DNA of 59,016 nt from Porcipelethomonas sp964621265 (GCA_964621265.1 CAZULQ010000010.1:1-59016), one strand, 5' to 3'; shown: positions 33,636-42,908, counted from the first letter of the stretch. The notes: generated by a model from the sequence alone, not told the origin. Numbers and translations are program-made.

Positions 33636-34235
33636 TTATTCAGTTACAGCTTCTGTTGTAGCATCTGTTTCAGCAATCGTTTCTGTCACAGGTTCAGTTG
33701 TAGGTTCAGAAACAGAAGGGTCGCTTACAAAGCTTGTAAAATCAATGTCAACATCAAGATTTGGCATATCAAATTCAGCAAGACCACCGTTTTTATCAAG
33801 CTTCAGAGTGTATTTGCCCTGAGAAAGCTCACCTTCGATTTCCATTAAGCCTTCGTCTTCAACGGCATCAATTTCTGTCTGCTGTGAAAGCGTGTCAACT
33901 ACTTCAATAAATGCAGAAATAATTGATTTTACAGGCAGTGCACTTTTAGGAACAGAAAAACTCAGTCCCTTATAGGATGCCTCAACATTATCATCGCGAT
34001 AAGACAGCACAACTCCTGCAAGAGTGTTCGGTGAAGAAAACTCAATATCCCAGTTTGCATTGCCGTATTTGCGGAAAACCGCTTCAGATGTTGTGTCATC
34101 ATACTCGATTACGGCATTCACCGTAAAAGGTGAACTAAGATTCGGTGTGAATTTCACCTTGTCTCCACCACCCGAACAGGCACATAAAGAAATTGCAAGA
34201 ATGATTGTTAAAAAAACAGGAATAATTTTTTTCAT
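33636..34235 (-). CDS. Small lipoprotein with Thr/Glu-rich tail
   Basis: A 199-residue lipoprotein. The signal peptide ends in LCACSGGG (lipobox Cys about residue 20). The body (about 30-165) is rich in short strands (VNAVIEYDDTTSEAV, LAGVVLSYRDD) and may be a beta domain. It ends in a low-complexity Thr/Glu/Ala tail like the linkers of the window's cellulases. It lies 45 bases downstream of the NAD(P)HX repair gene, and whether it shares that transcript is unclear. Surface location is certain only to the level of the lipobox. Function unknown. Confidence 0.7.
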   Translation of the reverse strand: MKKIIPVFLTIILAISLCACSGGGDKVKFTPNLSSPFTVNAVIEYDDTTSEAVFRKYGNANWDIEFSSPNTLAGVVLSYRDDNVEASYKGLSFSVPKSALPVKSIISAFIEVVDTLSQQTEIDAVEDEGLMEIEGELSQGKYTLKLDKNGGLAEFDMPNLDVDIDFTSFVSDPSVSEPTTEPVTETIAETDATTEAVTE

Positions 34236-34280
34236 ATAAAGCTCCTTAGATTTGATTTTTAAGCTTTACATTCCTGCATT

Positions 34281-35858
34281 TTATCGTTCCAGTTCTTTGA
34301 AAATTCCGCCAAGCTCGTCAATCATGTCCGTCGGAAGCATACTCTGCATTGAATGCTTTTCAGCGGCTCTGTCCCCCGCTTTGCCGTGAATAAACACACC
34401 AGTTTGTGCAGGTATACCCTGTGCCGCAAGAGACGCAATAATTCCGCTTAAAACATCACCACTTCCGCCCTTGCTCATACCTGGGTTTCCTGTCGTGTTT
34501 ACATATGCCATATCAGGGAATGCAATAATTGTACCTGCACCCTTTAAAACAACAGTACAGTTATTTTCCTGAGCAAAGGATTTTGCAGCTTCAAGTCTGT
34601 CAGCCTGAATTTCCTTTGCTGTCATACCACAGAGTCTGCCCATCTCAGCAGGATGAGGGGTAAGAATGATGTCCGATTTGGCTTGTTTAATAATATCTAT
34701 GCTGTCCACAATGCAGTTTATTCCATCTGCATCAAGAATAATCGGACAATTTATATTTAAAACAAGCTTTTTTACAAGTTCACGGGTTTCAGAAGTATTT
34801 CCAAGTCCGCATCCTATCAGTACAGCAGTACACTTCTCAGATTCTCTGATGATTTTATCAAGGCTGTCCACAGTATAAGTTCCGCTGTCAGCTGTTTCAA
34901 GCGGCAGATACATAGCCTCGGGAAGTTTTGCCGCAAACTGTGGCAGGTATGCTTTTGGAGTGCAGACAGTAAGCAGACCTACGCCGCATCTTGCCGCCGC
35001 ACATGCAGACATAATTGCCGCACCTGGCATAGTCTCACTTCCACAGACGGTAAGAAGTCTTCCGAAATTTCCTTTATGTGAATCGGGTTTTCTTTCGGGG
35101 AATTTACTCAGAAAAACCCTGCGCATTTCTGTCTGATTCGGATTCATAATCAGTTCCTCATCAAGAACTATAACAGGATAATCTATTTTATCATACGCTT
35201 TATCTGAAATCGGAATATGAATAATTCTTGAATAATTGCAGTGTTCACGAAGAGGATACTGAGTCATGCCGAATTTGCGATTGCCGAAAGTCATTGTAGT
35301 ATTCACTCTGAGTGTGCCCTCTGACACTTCACCTGTACGACAATTACCACCACTCGGCACATCAGCGGCAATCAGAACACCATCACACTTAGCAAAAATC
35401 CTCTTTACATTTTCAGGTAATTCGCCATGAAAGCCTGTCCCGAAGACGCCGTCAACCTTTATATCAATAATGGAATCATCAAGGCGCTCAAGCATTTCTT
35501 CTTCGTCACGGATTACAGGAATATCTTCCATTCTGTCAAAATTCAGCTTTGCAAGAGGTGTTTTCGGTTCGCCACACAGCAGAAAAATAACCGACTTTAC
35601 ATCCATTTCCTTTAAATAACGTGCTGCAACAAAGCAATCCCCTGCGTTATTACCATTACCGCAGAGGAATATAATTTCAGGCTGACGCTCGTCATTTACT
35701 TTTTCAGCCATATATCTGACAGGATTACGCAGGCTATAGGCGAGCCCCATGCCTGCGTGTTCCATAAGTAATTCATAGCTGTTTCCCGCTTTGTCAGATT
35801 CTTCTTCAAGCATTTTCATCTGTGCGGGAGTTACCGCGAGTTCATCTCTGAATATCAT
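34281..35858 (-). CDS. nnr: Bifunctional NAD(P)HX epimerase/ADP-dependent dehydratase
   Basis: A 525-residue fusion that repairs hydrated NAD(P)H. The N-terminal YjeF epimerase domain (about 1-215) has FLCGNGNNAGDCFVAARYL and VFGTGFHGE. The C-terminal ribokinase-fold dehydratase (about 235-520) has GNFGRLLTVCGSE, LTPHPAEMGRLCG and the ATP/ADP site NPGMSKGGSGDVLSG. The bifunctional order is the usual bacterial one. Its start overlaps the stop of the SseB-family gene (ATGA), so it is coupled. It has no own promoter and belongs to the operon starting at 37533. Confidence 0.94.
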   Translation of the reverse strand: MIFRDELAVTPAQMKMLEEESDKAGNSYELLMEHAGMGLAYSLRNPVRYMAEKVNDERQPEIIFLCGNGNNAGDCFVAARYLKEMDVKSVIFLLCGEPKTPLAKLNFDRMEDIPVIRDEEEMLERLDDSIIDIKVDGVFGTGFHGELPENVKRIFAKCDGVLIAADVPSGGNCRTGEVSEGTLRVNTTMTFGNRKFGMTQYPLREHCNYSRIIHIPISDKAYDKIDYPVIVLDEELIMNPNQTEMRRVFLSKFPERKPDSHKGNFGRLLTVCGSETMPGAAIMSACAAARCGVGLLTVCTPKAYLPQFAAKLPEAMYLPLETADSGTYTVDSLDKIIRESEKCTAVLIGCGLGNTSETRELVKKLVLNINCPIILDADGINCIVDSIDIIKQAKSDIILTPHPAEMGRLCGMTAKEIQADRLEAAKSFAQENNCTVVLKGAGTIIAFPDMAYVNTTGNPGMSKGGSGDVLSGIIASLAAQGIPAQTGVFIHGKAGDRAAEKHSMQSMLPTDMIDELGGIFKELER

Positions 35859-37009
35859 GACTTTTTATAGAATGGTTCAGAATTCTTGAATACTCTCTGC
35901 GCAAAGTCAGAATTGTATGCAATATAGTCTATCGGCATATTGTCTGCATGTGGAAGTGCCTTTTCAGAAATGCTGTCAAAAATCTTTGCGGCATTTTCTG
36001 ATTCAATATCAACACCAACAAGATAACTCTTGTTTCCGTCCTTAACCATAAGCTTTAAGTATGCCGCATTGATTTCCGGAATTTCTCCCATGCATTCAGC
36101 CATAGTTCTTACAAGTCTTACAGGATATTCCTTTGGTTCACCAACCATAATCTGTGACTTCTTGTTTTCAAAATTACCGGCAATGTTTCTCATTTCAGTA
36201 AGCATTTCTGTTGTAAGAATGATATTTGCACCAAATGGATTGATTACAATACCATCCGCCTTTTCTGAAAAACGTCCGAAATCATTGAAAGTTGCTAAAA
36301 TTGCGCTGTATTTAGCGTCAATGTCAAATCTTCTGAGTTCATTCCAGTCTGTGAAGAAAGTATAATACTTCTTGCCGTCGTTATGCTTTATAATAGGGTA
36401 AGCAACCTCGCTGTTTCTGTCAACCTTGATTTCACCGGACTTTACGCCATCAACCTTAAGCTTGCTTGTATCTGCAGGAACGATATATTCGCCTCTTAAC
36501 ACCTCACTGAAAAGTCTCTGCCACATTTCCTGTGAAGGAACTGCACCCTGCTTTTCGTTTTCCTGGAAAAACCAGCATGCTGTTCTTACAAGTGACGGAT
36601 TCATAATAAGGCGTACATCCTTGTTTTCAGCAGGCATTTCAGGCTTTTTGATAATGTCGAAGATATCAATGATAAGGTTATACTGTCCATTGTCAATGAT
36701 AAGTGCCTCGAAACCACTTCTGTAAAGGTCCGCAAAAAGCATCATACGGTGTTCTGTACCATTTTCTGTTACAGCAACCTTATAGCCCTTCTGGCTTTCA
36801 TGAACGTAAAATACGTCATAATAATCTCTTTCCGAGAAAATATAGGCTGTTGCCCTGCCGTTTATGTTGCCGAGAAAGTAGTTGTTTGTTGATGGTGAAT
36901 ATGCAATCCAGAGCTTCTGTGTATTCTGAATTTCTCTGACAATCTTTGTATAGATTTCAGCATTTTTATTTCCGTTGAATTCCTTGATAAGATTCTGTAA
37001 AACTGACAT
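35855..37009 (-). CDS. SseB-family protein
   Basis: A 384-residue protein. The first about 140 residues form a distinct region (LIKEFNGNKNAEIYTKIVREI, KLWIAYSPSTNNYFLGNINGRATAYIFSERDY). The middle segment KYYTFFTDWNELRRFD to GIVINPFGANIILT fits the SseB N-terminal domain. The C-terminal PKEYPVRLVRTM to YLVGVDIESENAA fits SseB_C. E. coli SseB confers serine sensitivity by an unclear mechanism. GGAG precedes ATG 37009. It is coupled to the NAD(P)HX repair gene and follows a small membrane protein gene. Function unknown. Confidence 0.7.
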   Translation of the reverse strand: MSVLQNLIKEFNGNKNAEIYTKIVREIQNTQKLWIAYSPSTNNYFLGNINGRATAYIFSERDYYDVFYVHESQKGYKVAVTENGTEHRMMLFADLYRSGFEALIIDNGQYNLIIDIFDIIKKPEMPAENKDVRLIMNPSLVRTACWFFQENEKQGAVPSQEMWQRLFSEVLRGEYIVPADTSKLKVDGVKSGEIKVDRNSEVAYPIIKHNDGKKYYTFFTDWNELRRFDIDAKYSAILATFNDFGRFSEKADGIVINPFGANIILTTEMLTEMRNIAGNFENKKSQIMVGEPKEYPVRLVRTMAECMGEIPEINAAYLKLMVKDGNKSYLVGVDIESENAAKIFDSISEKALPHADNMPIDYIAYNSDFAQRVFKNSEPFYKKS

Positions 37010-37026
37010 TGTTTTTTCTCCTTAAT

Positions 37027-37533
37027 TTATGTATTTTGATATTTTAACTGTCTTGGAAGATAAGGCTTTATACATTCGAGCACTTTTTCATCGGGCGAGA
37101 ACACAAGTCTTACTTCACCGAGTTTTTCATCCGTGAAATCAGCGTAATATGTATCTTCCTCACCGCCCATGGTAAGGACTGTTGTTCCGCCAAAGGAATC
37201 ATCTGCATCATCATAGCTTCCGAATGCAGTAAAATCCTTGACCTCGACTGTTATAAGTCCCATTCTTTTTCTTTTGGCTATGATTTTGTCAATATCCAGT
37301 GAACCGTTTGTAATTGTATATTCATACTCGACATTGAAACCTGTCAGAAGAATGTACAGCAGATATACAACACCGACCGTTACGATAAGTATAAGCGGAA
37401 ACCCGAGAAAGAATGCTGCAAATACTGTTGCTGCACAGATTATTCCGCCAACGGCACAAAGCATGAACTTTTTAAATGTGTCCGAAGAGCTTGGTTCTTT
37501 TTCAACAAGCTGTTCGGCAAATGAATCCATCAT
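37027..37533 (-). CDS. Small membrane protein (DUF6106-like)
   Basis: A 168-residue protein. N-terminal MMDSFAEQLVEKEPSS is followed by two close hydrophobic helices (about 24-68) and a soluble beta-rich domain with YEYTITNGSLDIDKI and GGEEDTYYADFTDEK. I recall DUF6106 proteins with such a start but cannot verify the assignment. It is the first gene of a three-gene operon with its own TTGAAA-17-TATAAT promoter. AAGGAG lies about 12 bases upstream, so initiation may also be at the second Met. Confidence 0.6.
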   Translation of the reverse strand: MMDSFAEQLVEKEPSSSDTFKKFMLCAVGGIICAATVFAAFFLGFPLILIVTVGVVYLLYILLTGFNVEYEYTITNGSLDIDKIIAKRKRMGLITVEVKDFTAFGSYDDADDSFGGTTVLTMGGEEDTYYADFTDEKLGEVRLVFSPDEKVLECIKPYLPRQLKYQNT

Positions 37534-37569
37534 GTAATAAATTTACTCCTTTTCAGTCAATTTTATATC

Positions 37570-37598
37570 ATTATAACACATCTGAAAAAAATTTTCAA
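37570..37598 (-). promoter_or_regulatory. Promoter of the DUF6106-SseB-Nnr operon
   Basis: On the minus strand, TTGAAA (37598-37593), 17-base spacer, TATAAT (37575-37570). Confidence 0.75.
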
Positions 37599-37606
37599 TA
37601 AAACAC

Positions 37607-37635
37607 TTGCATTTTTCTGAAAAAATGTTTATAAT
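37607..37635 (+). promoter_or_regulatory. Promoter of pheST
   Basis: TTGCAT (37607-37612), 17-base spacer, TATAAT (37630-37635). Confidence 0.75.
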
Positions 37636-37640
37636 AGAAT

Positions 37641-37880
37641 AAACACGTTGACTGAGAGAGTAAGCAGTGCATTAAAATAGGCTTACAGAGAGGACAGTCA
37701 TGGCTGAAAGCTGTCCGCTTATAAGTATTGCCGAAGTTCACTCACGAGTGGCAGTTCCGAAGTTTTTTATTGTAAGTTCTGACGTTATGTCTGCGTTAAA
37801 GACAGGAGAGTGTCGGCTCTTTGTTAATGGGTGGTTTATAAGCAAGTTAGTCTTGTCCTGTTAAGGGCAGGACTTTTTTA
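37641..37880 (+). promoter_or_regulatory. T-box riboswitch controlling pheST
   Basis: This leader of about 240 bases lies between the promoter and pheS. It shows the T-box order: the stem I segment AGAGAGGACAGTC with GGCTGAAAGC (about 37688-37713); a probable specifier TTC (Phe) at 37737-37739 followed by A; the T-box core GGGTGG at 37829-37834; and an intrinsic terminator with GTCCTG (37855-37860) pairing CAGGAC (37868-37873) before a T-run. Uncharged tRNA-Phe would pair with the T-box and prevent termination. The T-box core diverges from AGGGTGGNACCGCG downstream of GGGTGG. The specifier choice is my reading and could be off by a loop. Confidence 0.85.
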
Positions 37881-37930
37881 GTATACACTGAAAATTCCGA
37901 CATAAATCAATATTATTATGAGGTGAAAAC

Positions 37931-38950
37931 ATGAAACAGCAGCTTGAAAACATCGAATCAATTGCGCTGGGTGAAATTGCGGCTTGTGATTCGATTAAGG
38001 GTCTTGACGACCTGAGAGTCAGATTTTTAGGAAAAAAAGGTGAGCTTACTGCTATCTTAAAGCAGATGGGTAAGCTTTCAGCCGAAGAAAGACCGGTTGT
38101 TGGTCAGCTTGCAAACAAGGTAAGAGAGGCTCTTGAAAATGCCATAACAGGCAAGACAACTGAGCTTCGTGAAAAGGAACAGGCTGAAAAAATTGCGGCA
38201 GAGTCAATCGATATTACTCTCCCTGGTAAAAAGCCTACACTCGGCAAGCTTCATCCGCTTTCAATCGTAGAAAACGAAATCAAGGAAATCTTTATGGGTA
38301 TGGGCTTCAGTATTGCTGACGGTCCTGAGGTTGAGTTTGACTACTACAACTTCGAGGCGCTCAATCTTCCGCCTGACCATCCTGCAAGAGATACACAGGA
38401 TACATTCTATATCACAGACAATATTCTTCTGAGAACCCAGACTTCATCTGTTCAGGTTCACGTTATGGAAAATCAGAAGCCACCTATCAGAATCATTTCT
38501 CCGGGCAGAGTATATCGTTCTGACGCAGTTGACGCAACTCACTCCCCTATCTTCCACCAGATTGAAGGTCTTGTAATTGACAAGGGCATTACTATGGCTG
38601 ACCTTAAGGGTACTCTTGAAACTCTTATGAAGAAGCTTTATGGCGATGACTGCAAAATCAGACTCCGTCCTCACCACTTCCCGTTCACAGAACCAAGCTG
38701 CGAGGTTGATATCAGCTGTTATATGTGCGGCGGCAAGGGCTGTTCAGTATGTAAGGGCGAAGGCTATATCGAGCTTTTAGGTGCAGGTATGGTTCATCCG
38801 AAGGTTCTTGCAGGCTGTGGCATTGATACTGAAATCTATTCAGGCTTTGCTTTCGGTCTCGGACTTGAAAGAATGGTTACTGCGCGCTATGATATCAGCG
38901 ATATGCGTCTGCTTTATGAAAACGACCTGAGATTTTTGGAACAGTTTTAA
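37931..38950 (+). CDS. pheS: Phenylalanyl-tRNA synthetase, alpha subunit
   Basis: A 339-residue class II aminoacyl-tRNA synthetase subunit. It has the N-terminal coiled coil and catalytic core motifs: GRVYRSDAVDATHSPIFHQIEG (given as segments GRVYRSDAVDATHSP and FHQIEGL, motif 2), FPFTEPSCEVDI and GFAFGLGLERM (motif 3). It forms the alpha2beta2 enzyme with PheT. AGGTG precedes the start. The gene is preceded by a Phe T-box leader, and pheT lies 21 bases downstream. MCGGKGCSVCKGEGYI adds a Cys cluster in the core, as in many Firmicutes PheS proteins. Confidence 0.97.
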   Translation: MKQQLENIESIALGEIAACDSIKGLDDLRVRFLGKKGELTAILKQMGKLSAEERPVVGQLANKVREALENAITGKTTELREKEQAEKIAAESIDITLPGKKPTLGKLHPLSIVENEIKEIFMGMGFSIADGPEVEFDYYNFEALNLPPDHPARDTQDTFYITDNILLRTQTSSVQVHVMENQKPPIRIISPGRVYRSDAVDATHSPIFHQIEGLVIDKGITMADLKGTLETLMKKLYGDDCKIRLRPHHFPFTEPSCEVDISCYMCGGKGCSVCKGEGYIELLGAGMVHPKVLAGCGIDTEIYSGFAFGLGLERMVTARYDISDMRLLYENDLRFLEQF

Positions 38951-38971
38951 GGTCTGACAGGAGGAATACTA

Positions 38972-41368
38972 ATGAATTTATCAATGAAATGGCTTTCAGA
39001 TTATGTTGATCTGAAAGATACAGATATAAAAGAATTTTGCCACGAAATGACAATGAGCGGTTCAAAGGTTGAGGGATATGAGGTAGAAGGCAGCGAAATT
39101 TCAAATGTTGTTGTCGGAAAGCTTCTCTCTGTTGTTCCTCACGAAGACTCAGACCACCTTGTAGTGTGTCAGGTTGAAGTCGGCAAGGAAGAGCCTATCC
39201 AGATTGTTACAGGTGCACCGAACGTTAAGGCAGGAGATATTGTTCCTGTTGCTCTCGATGGCTCAACTCTCCCTGGCGGCATCAAGATTAAGAAGGGCAA
39301 GCTCAGAGGCGTTGTCAGCAACGGTATGCTCTGTTCACTCGGTGAACTCGGTCTTTCACTCAATGACTTCCCTTATGCTATCGAAGACGGCATTTTCCTT
39401 ATTGAGGAAGACTGCGAAATCGGTGAAGATATTCATACAGCTCTCGGTCTCAATGACACATCAGTTGAATTTGAAATCACATCAAACCGTCCTGACTGTC
39501 TTTCTGTAACAGGACTTGCAAGAGAAGCATCTGCTACATTCAATGTACCACTCAACATTCCTGAACCAGAATTCAGTGGCGTAGACGGTGATATTGACAG
39601 CATGCTGAAAGTAAATGTTGTCAATACTGAAAAGTGTAACCGTTACTGCGCAGGTATTGTAAAGAACGTTAAGATTGAACCATCACCAAGATGGATGAGA
39701 GAAAGACTCAGAGCGTCAGGCGTTCGTCCTATCAACAATTTCGTAGATATCACAAACTACGTTATGCTTGAATACGGTCAGCCAATGCACGCTTTTGACC
39801 TCAGATATGTTGAAGGCGCTGAAATCAATGTAAGAAATGCTGTAAACGGCGAAAAGATTACAACTCTCGACGGCGTTGAGCGTGAGCTTTCAGAGGATAT
39901 GCTTGTTATTGCTGACAGCAAAAAGCCGGTTGCTGTTGCGGGCGTTATGGGCGGTGAATACAGCGGTATCATGGAAGACACAACTACTGTTGTATTTGAA
40001 TCTGCATATTTTGAACCTGTACAGGTTCGTCGTACTGCCAAGGGACTTGGCATGCGTTCAGATGCTTCAGCAAGATATGAAAAGGGTGTTGACCCGCTTA
40101 TCAGCATGGTGTGCCTTAACCGTGCATTCCAGCTTGTTGAACAGCTCGGTGCAGGCGAAGTTGTAAGAACAGTTATCGACAAGGACTATACAGACAAGAC
40201 ATTAAAGACTGTTGAATTCAGCCCTGAGTGGATAAACGGTTTCCTCGGAACAGATATTTCTGAGGCTGACATGGTAAAATATCTCAATCTTCTCGGATTT
40301 GAAATCAAGGACGGCAAGGTTGTTTCACCAAGCTTCAGAATTGACATCGAATTCAAGGCTGATATCGCTGAAGAAGTTGCGAGAATTTATGGTTACAACA
40401 ATATTCCGTCAACACAGTTCAAGGGCGTTGCTGATGCTGAATACACTCCTGAGCAGATTTTCAAGAGAAAGATTCAAAGCAATATGGCGGCTCTTGGCGG
40501 ATATGAAATTGCAACATTCTCATTTGTTTCACCAAAGCACTTTGATAAAATCAGACTTTCTGAAGATAATAAACTCAGAAACGTTGAAAGAATAACAAAT
40601 CCTCTCGGTGAGGATACAAGCGTTATGAGAACTACAACAATTCCGTCAATGCTTGAAATCCTTTCAAGAAACTACAACAACAGAAACGAAGCAGCAACTC
40701 TCTTTGAAATCGGTAAGGAATATCTCCCGACAACTCCTGACAAGCTTCCGCTTGAACCTGACAGACTGACTGTTGGTATGTACGGCGCTGATGCTGATTT
40801 CTATGAACTCAAGGGTATTGTTGATGAGCTTTTAGCATCACTTTTCATAAATGACTGTGAATATGTGAGAGCATCTGCATCTGATGCATTCGGTGAAGTA
40901 AACACATTCCACCCTGGAAGAAGTGCTGTTATAACAAAGGACGGCAAGGCAATTGCTATTCTCGGCGAAGTTCACCCTGAAGTTGCTGAAAACTATGGAA
41001 TCGGTGTCAAGACATACATTGCCAAGCTCAACATTCCTGAAATGTTTGAAGCTGCTGAAACTGAAATTTCATACAAGCCACTTCCTAAATTCCCTGCAAC
41101 AACAAGAGACTTAAGTCTCCTTTGCGACGATGAACTCCCTGCAGGCGAAATTGAAAAGACAATCAAAAATGCCGCAGGCAAGCTTCTTGAAAAGGTTACT
41201 CTCTTCGACGTATACAAGGGCAAGCAGATTGCTGACGGTAAGAAGAGTATTTCCTATTCACTCAGTATGCGTTCACATGATGGTACGCTTACAGACGAAC
41301 AGGCTGACTCAGTAATGAAAAAGGTTCTTAAGGCACTCGAAGCAATCGGTGCAGAACTCAGAATGTAA
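38972..41368 (+). CDS. pheT: Phenylalanyl-tRNA synthetase, beta subunit
   Basis: A 798-residue subunit of normal length. The N-terminal tRNA-binding EMAP-like domain (about 40-150) has VVGKLLSV and HLVVCQVEVG. The B3/B4 editing domain (about 210-390) has MRERLRASGVRPINNFVDITNYVM, here as segments RASGVRPINNFVDI and YVMLEYGQPMHAFD. The core follows, and the C-terminal anticodon-binding FDX-ACB domain (about 700-798) has PLPKFPATTRDLSL and LLEKVTLFDVYKG. AGGAGG precedes ATG 38972. It pairs with PheS for charging tRNA-Phe and editing Tyr-tRNA-Phe. Confidence 0.97.
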   Translation: MNLSMKWLSDYVDLKDTDIKEFCHEMTMSGSKVEGYEVEGSEISNVVVGKLLSVVPHEDSDHLVVCQVEVGKEEPIQIVTGAPNVKAGDIVPVALDGSTLPGGIKIKKGKLRGVVSNGMLCSLGELGLSLNDFPYAIEDGIFLIEEDCEIGEDIHTALGLNDTSVEFEITSNRPDCLSVTGLAREASATFNVPLNIPEPEFSGVDGDIDSMLKVNVVNTEKCNRYCAGIVKNVKIEPSPRWMRERLRASGVRPINNFVDITNYVMLEYGQPMHAFDLRYVEGAEINVRNAVNGEKITTLDGVERELSEDMLVIADSKKPVAVAGVMGGEYSGIMEDTTTVVFESAYFEPVQVRRTAKGLGMRSDASARYEKGVDPLISMVCLNRAFQLVEQLGAGEVVRTVIDKDYTDKTLKTVEFSPEWINGFLGTDISEADMVKYLNLLGFEIKDGKVVSPSFRIDIEFKADIAEEVARIYGYNNIPSTQFKGVADAEYTPEQIFKRKIQSNMAALGGYEIATFSFVSPKHFDKIRLSEDNKLRNVERITNPLGEDTSVMRTTTIPSMLEILSRNYNNRNEAATLFEIGKEYLPTTPDKLPLEPDRLTVGMYGADADFYELKGIVDELLASLFINDCEYVRASASDAFGEVNTFHPGRSAVITKDGKAIAILGEVHPEVAENYGIGVKTYIAKLNIPEMFEAAETEISYKPLPKFPATTRDLSLLCDDELPAGEIEKTIKNAAGKLLEKVTLFDVYKGKQIADGKKSISYSLSMRSHDGTLTDEQADSVMKKVLKALEAIGAELRM

Positions 41369-41375
41369 AAATATT

Positions 41376-41408
41376 GACCTGTACTCCGTTTTCGTCGGGG
41401 TACAGGTC
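41376..41408 (+). other. Long stem-loop between pheT and the flippase gene
   Basis: A 13-base-pair stem: GACCTGTACTCCG (41376-41388) with CGGGGTACAGGTC (41396-41408), one U-G pair and a 7-base loop. No T-run follows, so it is not a standard terminator. It may be an RNA processing or attenuating hairpin letting some transcription continue. Confidence 0.6.
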
Positions 41409-41428
41409 TGCTGTATAAGGATAACAAA

Positions 41429-42850
41429 ATGAATAAATACAAAAAACTGATTGATAATACAATCATCTTTGCTGTCGGTCAGATGGGCGCTAAAGTGCTT
41501 AGTTTTTTTCTTATCAGTCTGTATACGGCAGTACTCACACCGGATAAGTACAGTACAGCTGACCTTATCTACAACACAATAAATGTTCTCTATCCGATAG
41601 TGACTTTTTCAATGGCTGACGCCATATTACGATTTGGCGTAGACAAGAAATACGATATCAAACGTGTGTATACATCAGCAAACTTTATGCTGGTAATCGG
41701 CATGGCAATTTTTGCAATGACCCTTCCGATATGGAACATGATTGAGGTCTATGACAACTATGTTCTGCTGCTGTTTCTTTATTGCTTGTTCAGCAGTGTG
41801 CGACAACTTGCGGCGCAGTATTCAAGAGCTGCGGGATTCGTCAAAATCTTTGCGGCAGACGGCGTACTATCCGTTCTTATCCAGTTCCTGTGCAATCTTC
41901 TCTTCATGCTGAAGCTTGATATGGGAATAAACGGATATATTCTCTCATTTATCGTCGCCGACCTGTTCTCAACCCTTTTCCACTTTACAGCAAGCAGAAT
42001 TTACAAGGTTGTAAGGCTTAAGTACATTGACAAAAAGCTGATACGCGAAATGCTGAAATATTCCCTCCCACTTGTTCCGACATACCTTTTGTGGTGGATT
42101 ACATCAGCATCAGACAGACTTTTCGTTATTGAAATGGTAAGTGAGGACGCAAACGGCGTCTATGCCGCGGCTTACAAGCTCCCTACTCTGCTTCTGCTTC
42201 TTACAACAATGTTCTATCAGGCATGGCAGCTTTCTTCCATTGAAGAAAAGGACAGCAAGGACCTGCCGAAATTCTATCGCAATGTTTATAAAATCTACTC
42301 AGCGCTTATTTTCATTGCATCAGCATTTCTGATTCTTTTTGCAAAGCCTGTTACAGATATTCTGCTTACAGACGATAAGTATGCAGGTGCGGAAAAATAT
42401 ACTGTCATACTGATAATTTCAATGGTTTTCCAGTGTTTCTGTCAGTTTATGTCAAGTATATACAGCATCAAGAAAAAATCAAAAAACAGTTGTTATACAG
42501 CACTTTCTGCGGCAGTAACCAACGTTGTACTGAATCTTGTGCTAATTCCGTTCTTTGGCGTATACGGAGCAGCGGCGGCTACTGCGGCTTCATACTTCGT
42601 ATGCTATATCATAAGAATCATAGATACAAGAAAATATGTCTACTTTGCAATAAATATACCGCAGATGATTGTGAATACAGTTCTTCTGATTGCTATGTGC
42701 GCAATATTTATAGCAGAGCCTGATTACCACATTGCAATGCTTATAGGCTTGTTTGTAGCGGTTATCGCTGTTAACATCAAGGACTTTTACGGGCTTTTAT
42801 CAGGACTTCTGAAATCACCGAAGTTCCAGAAGATACTCAGAAAGAAATAA
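41429..42850 (+). CDS. Polysaccharide/oligosaccharide flippase (MOP superfamily)
   Basis: A 473-residue protein with about 13-14 hydrophobic segments, of Wzx/polysaccharide-biosynthesis-protein type: IFAVGQMGAKVLSFFLISLY at the N-terminus and LILLFAKPVTDILLTDDKYA-like LTDDKYAGAEKYTV in the middle. Members move lipid-linked sugar units across the membrane for capsule, teichoic or peptidoglycan-related polymers. It follows pheT by 60 bases with a hairpin between them, so it may be partly co-transcribed or independent. The cargo is unknown. Confidence 0.85.
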   Translation: MNKYKKLIDNTIIFAVGQMGAKVLSFFLISLYTAVLTPDKYSTADLIYNTINVLYPIVTFSMADAILRFGVDKKYDIKRVYTSANFMLVIGMAIFAMTLPIWNMIEVYDNYVLLLFLYCLFSSVRQLAAQYSRAAGFVKIFAADGVLSVLIQFLCNLLFMLKLDMGINGYILSFIVADLFSTLFHFTASRIYKVVRLKYIDKKLIREMLKYSLPLVPTYLLWWITSASDRLFVIEMVSEDANGVYAAAYKLPTLLLLLTTMFYQAWQLSSIEEKDSKDLPKFYRNVYKIYSALIFIASAFLILFAKPVTDILLTDDKYAGAEKYTVILIISMVFQCFCQFMSSIYSIKKKSKNSCYTALSAAVTNVVLNLVLIPFFGVYGAAAATAASYFVCYIIRIIDTRKYVYFAINIPQMIVNTVLLIAMCAIFIAEPDYHIAMLIGLFVAVIAVNIKDFYGLLSGLLKSPKFQKILRKK

Positions 42851-42862
42851 TAACAATAATAA

Positions 42863-42906
42863 AACGGAGTAAAATGTGCATTAAACATCATTTTACTCCG
42901 TTTTTA
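42863..42906. terminator. Bidirectional terminator
   Basis: Sixteen-base perfect arms, AAAACGGAGTAAAATG (42863-42878) and its complement (42891-42906), placed between two convergent genes. T-runs occur in both orientations. Confidence 0.9.
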
Positions 42907-42908
42907 CT

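Larger units (their letters stand above)
37534..37930. other. Divergent intergenic region with two promoters and a T-box leader
   Basis: A 397-base gap with no gene. It contains the minus promoter at 37570-37598, the plus promoter at 37607-37635 and the leader RNA of pheST. The two -35 elements are only 8 bases apart, so both could not be occupied without interaction. Confidence 0.75.

Noticed and set aside
34236..34280. TAAAGC/GCTTTA pairing that could hide the lipoprotein ribosome site
   Set aside because: Six weak pairs over a loop of more than 20 bases are not enough to claim an RNA switch.
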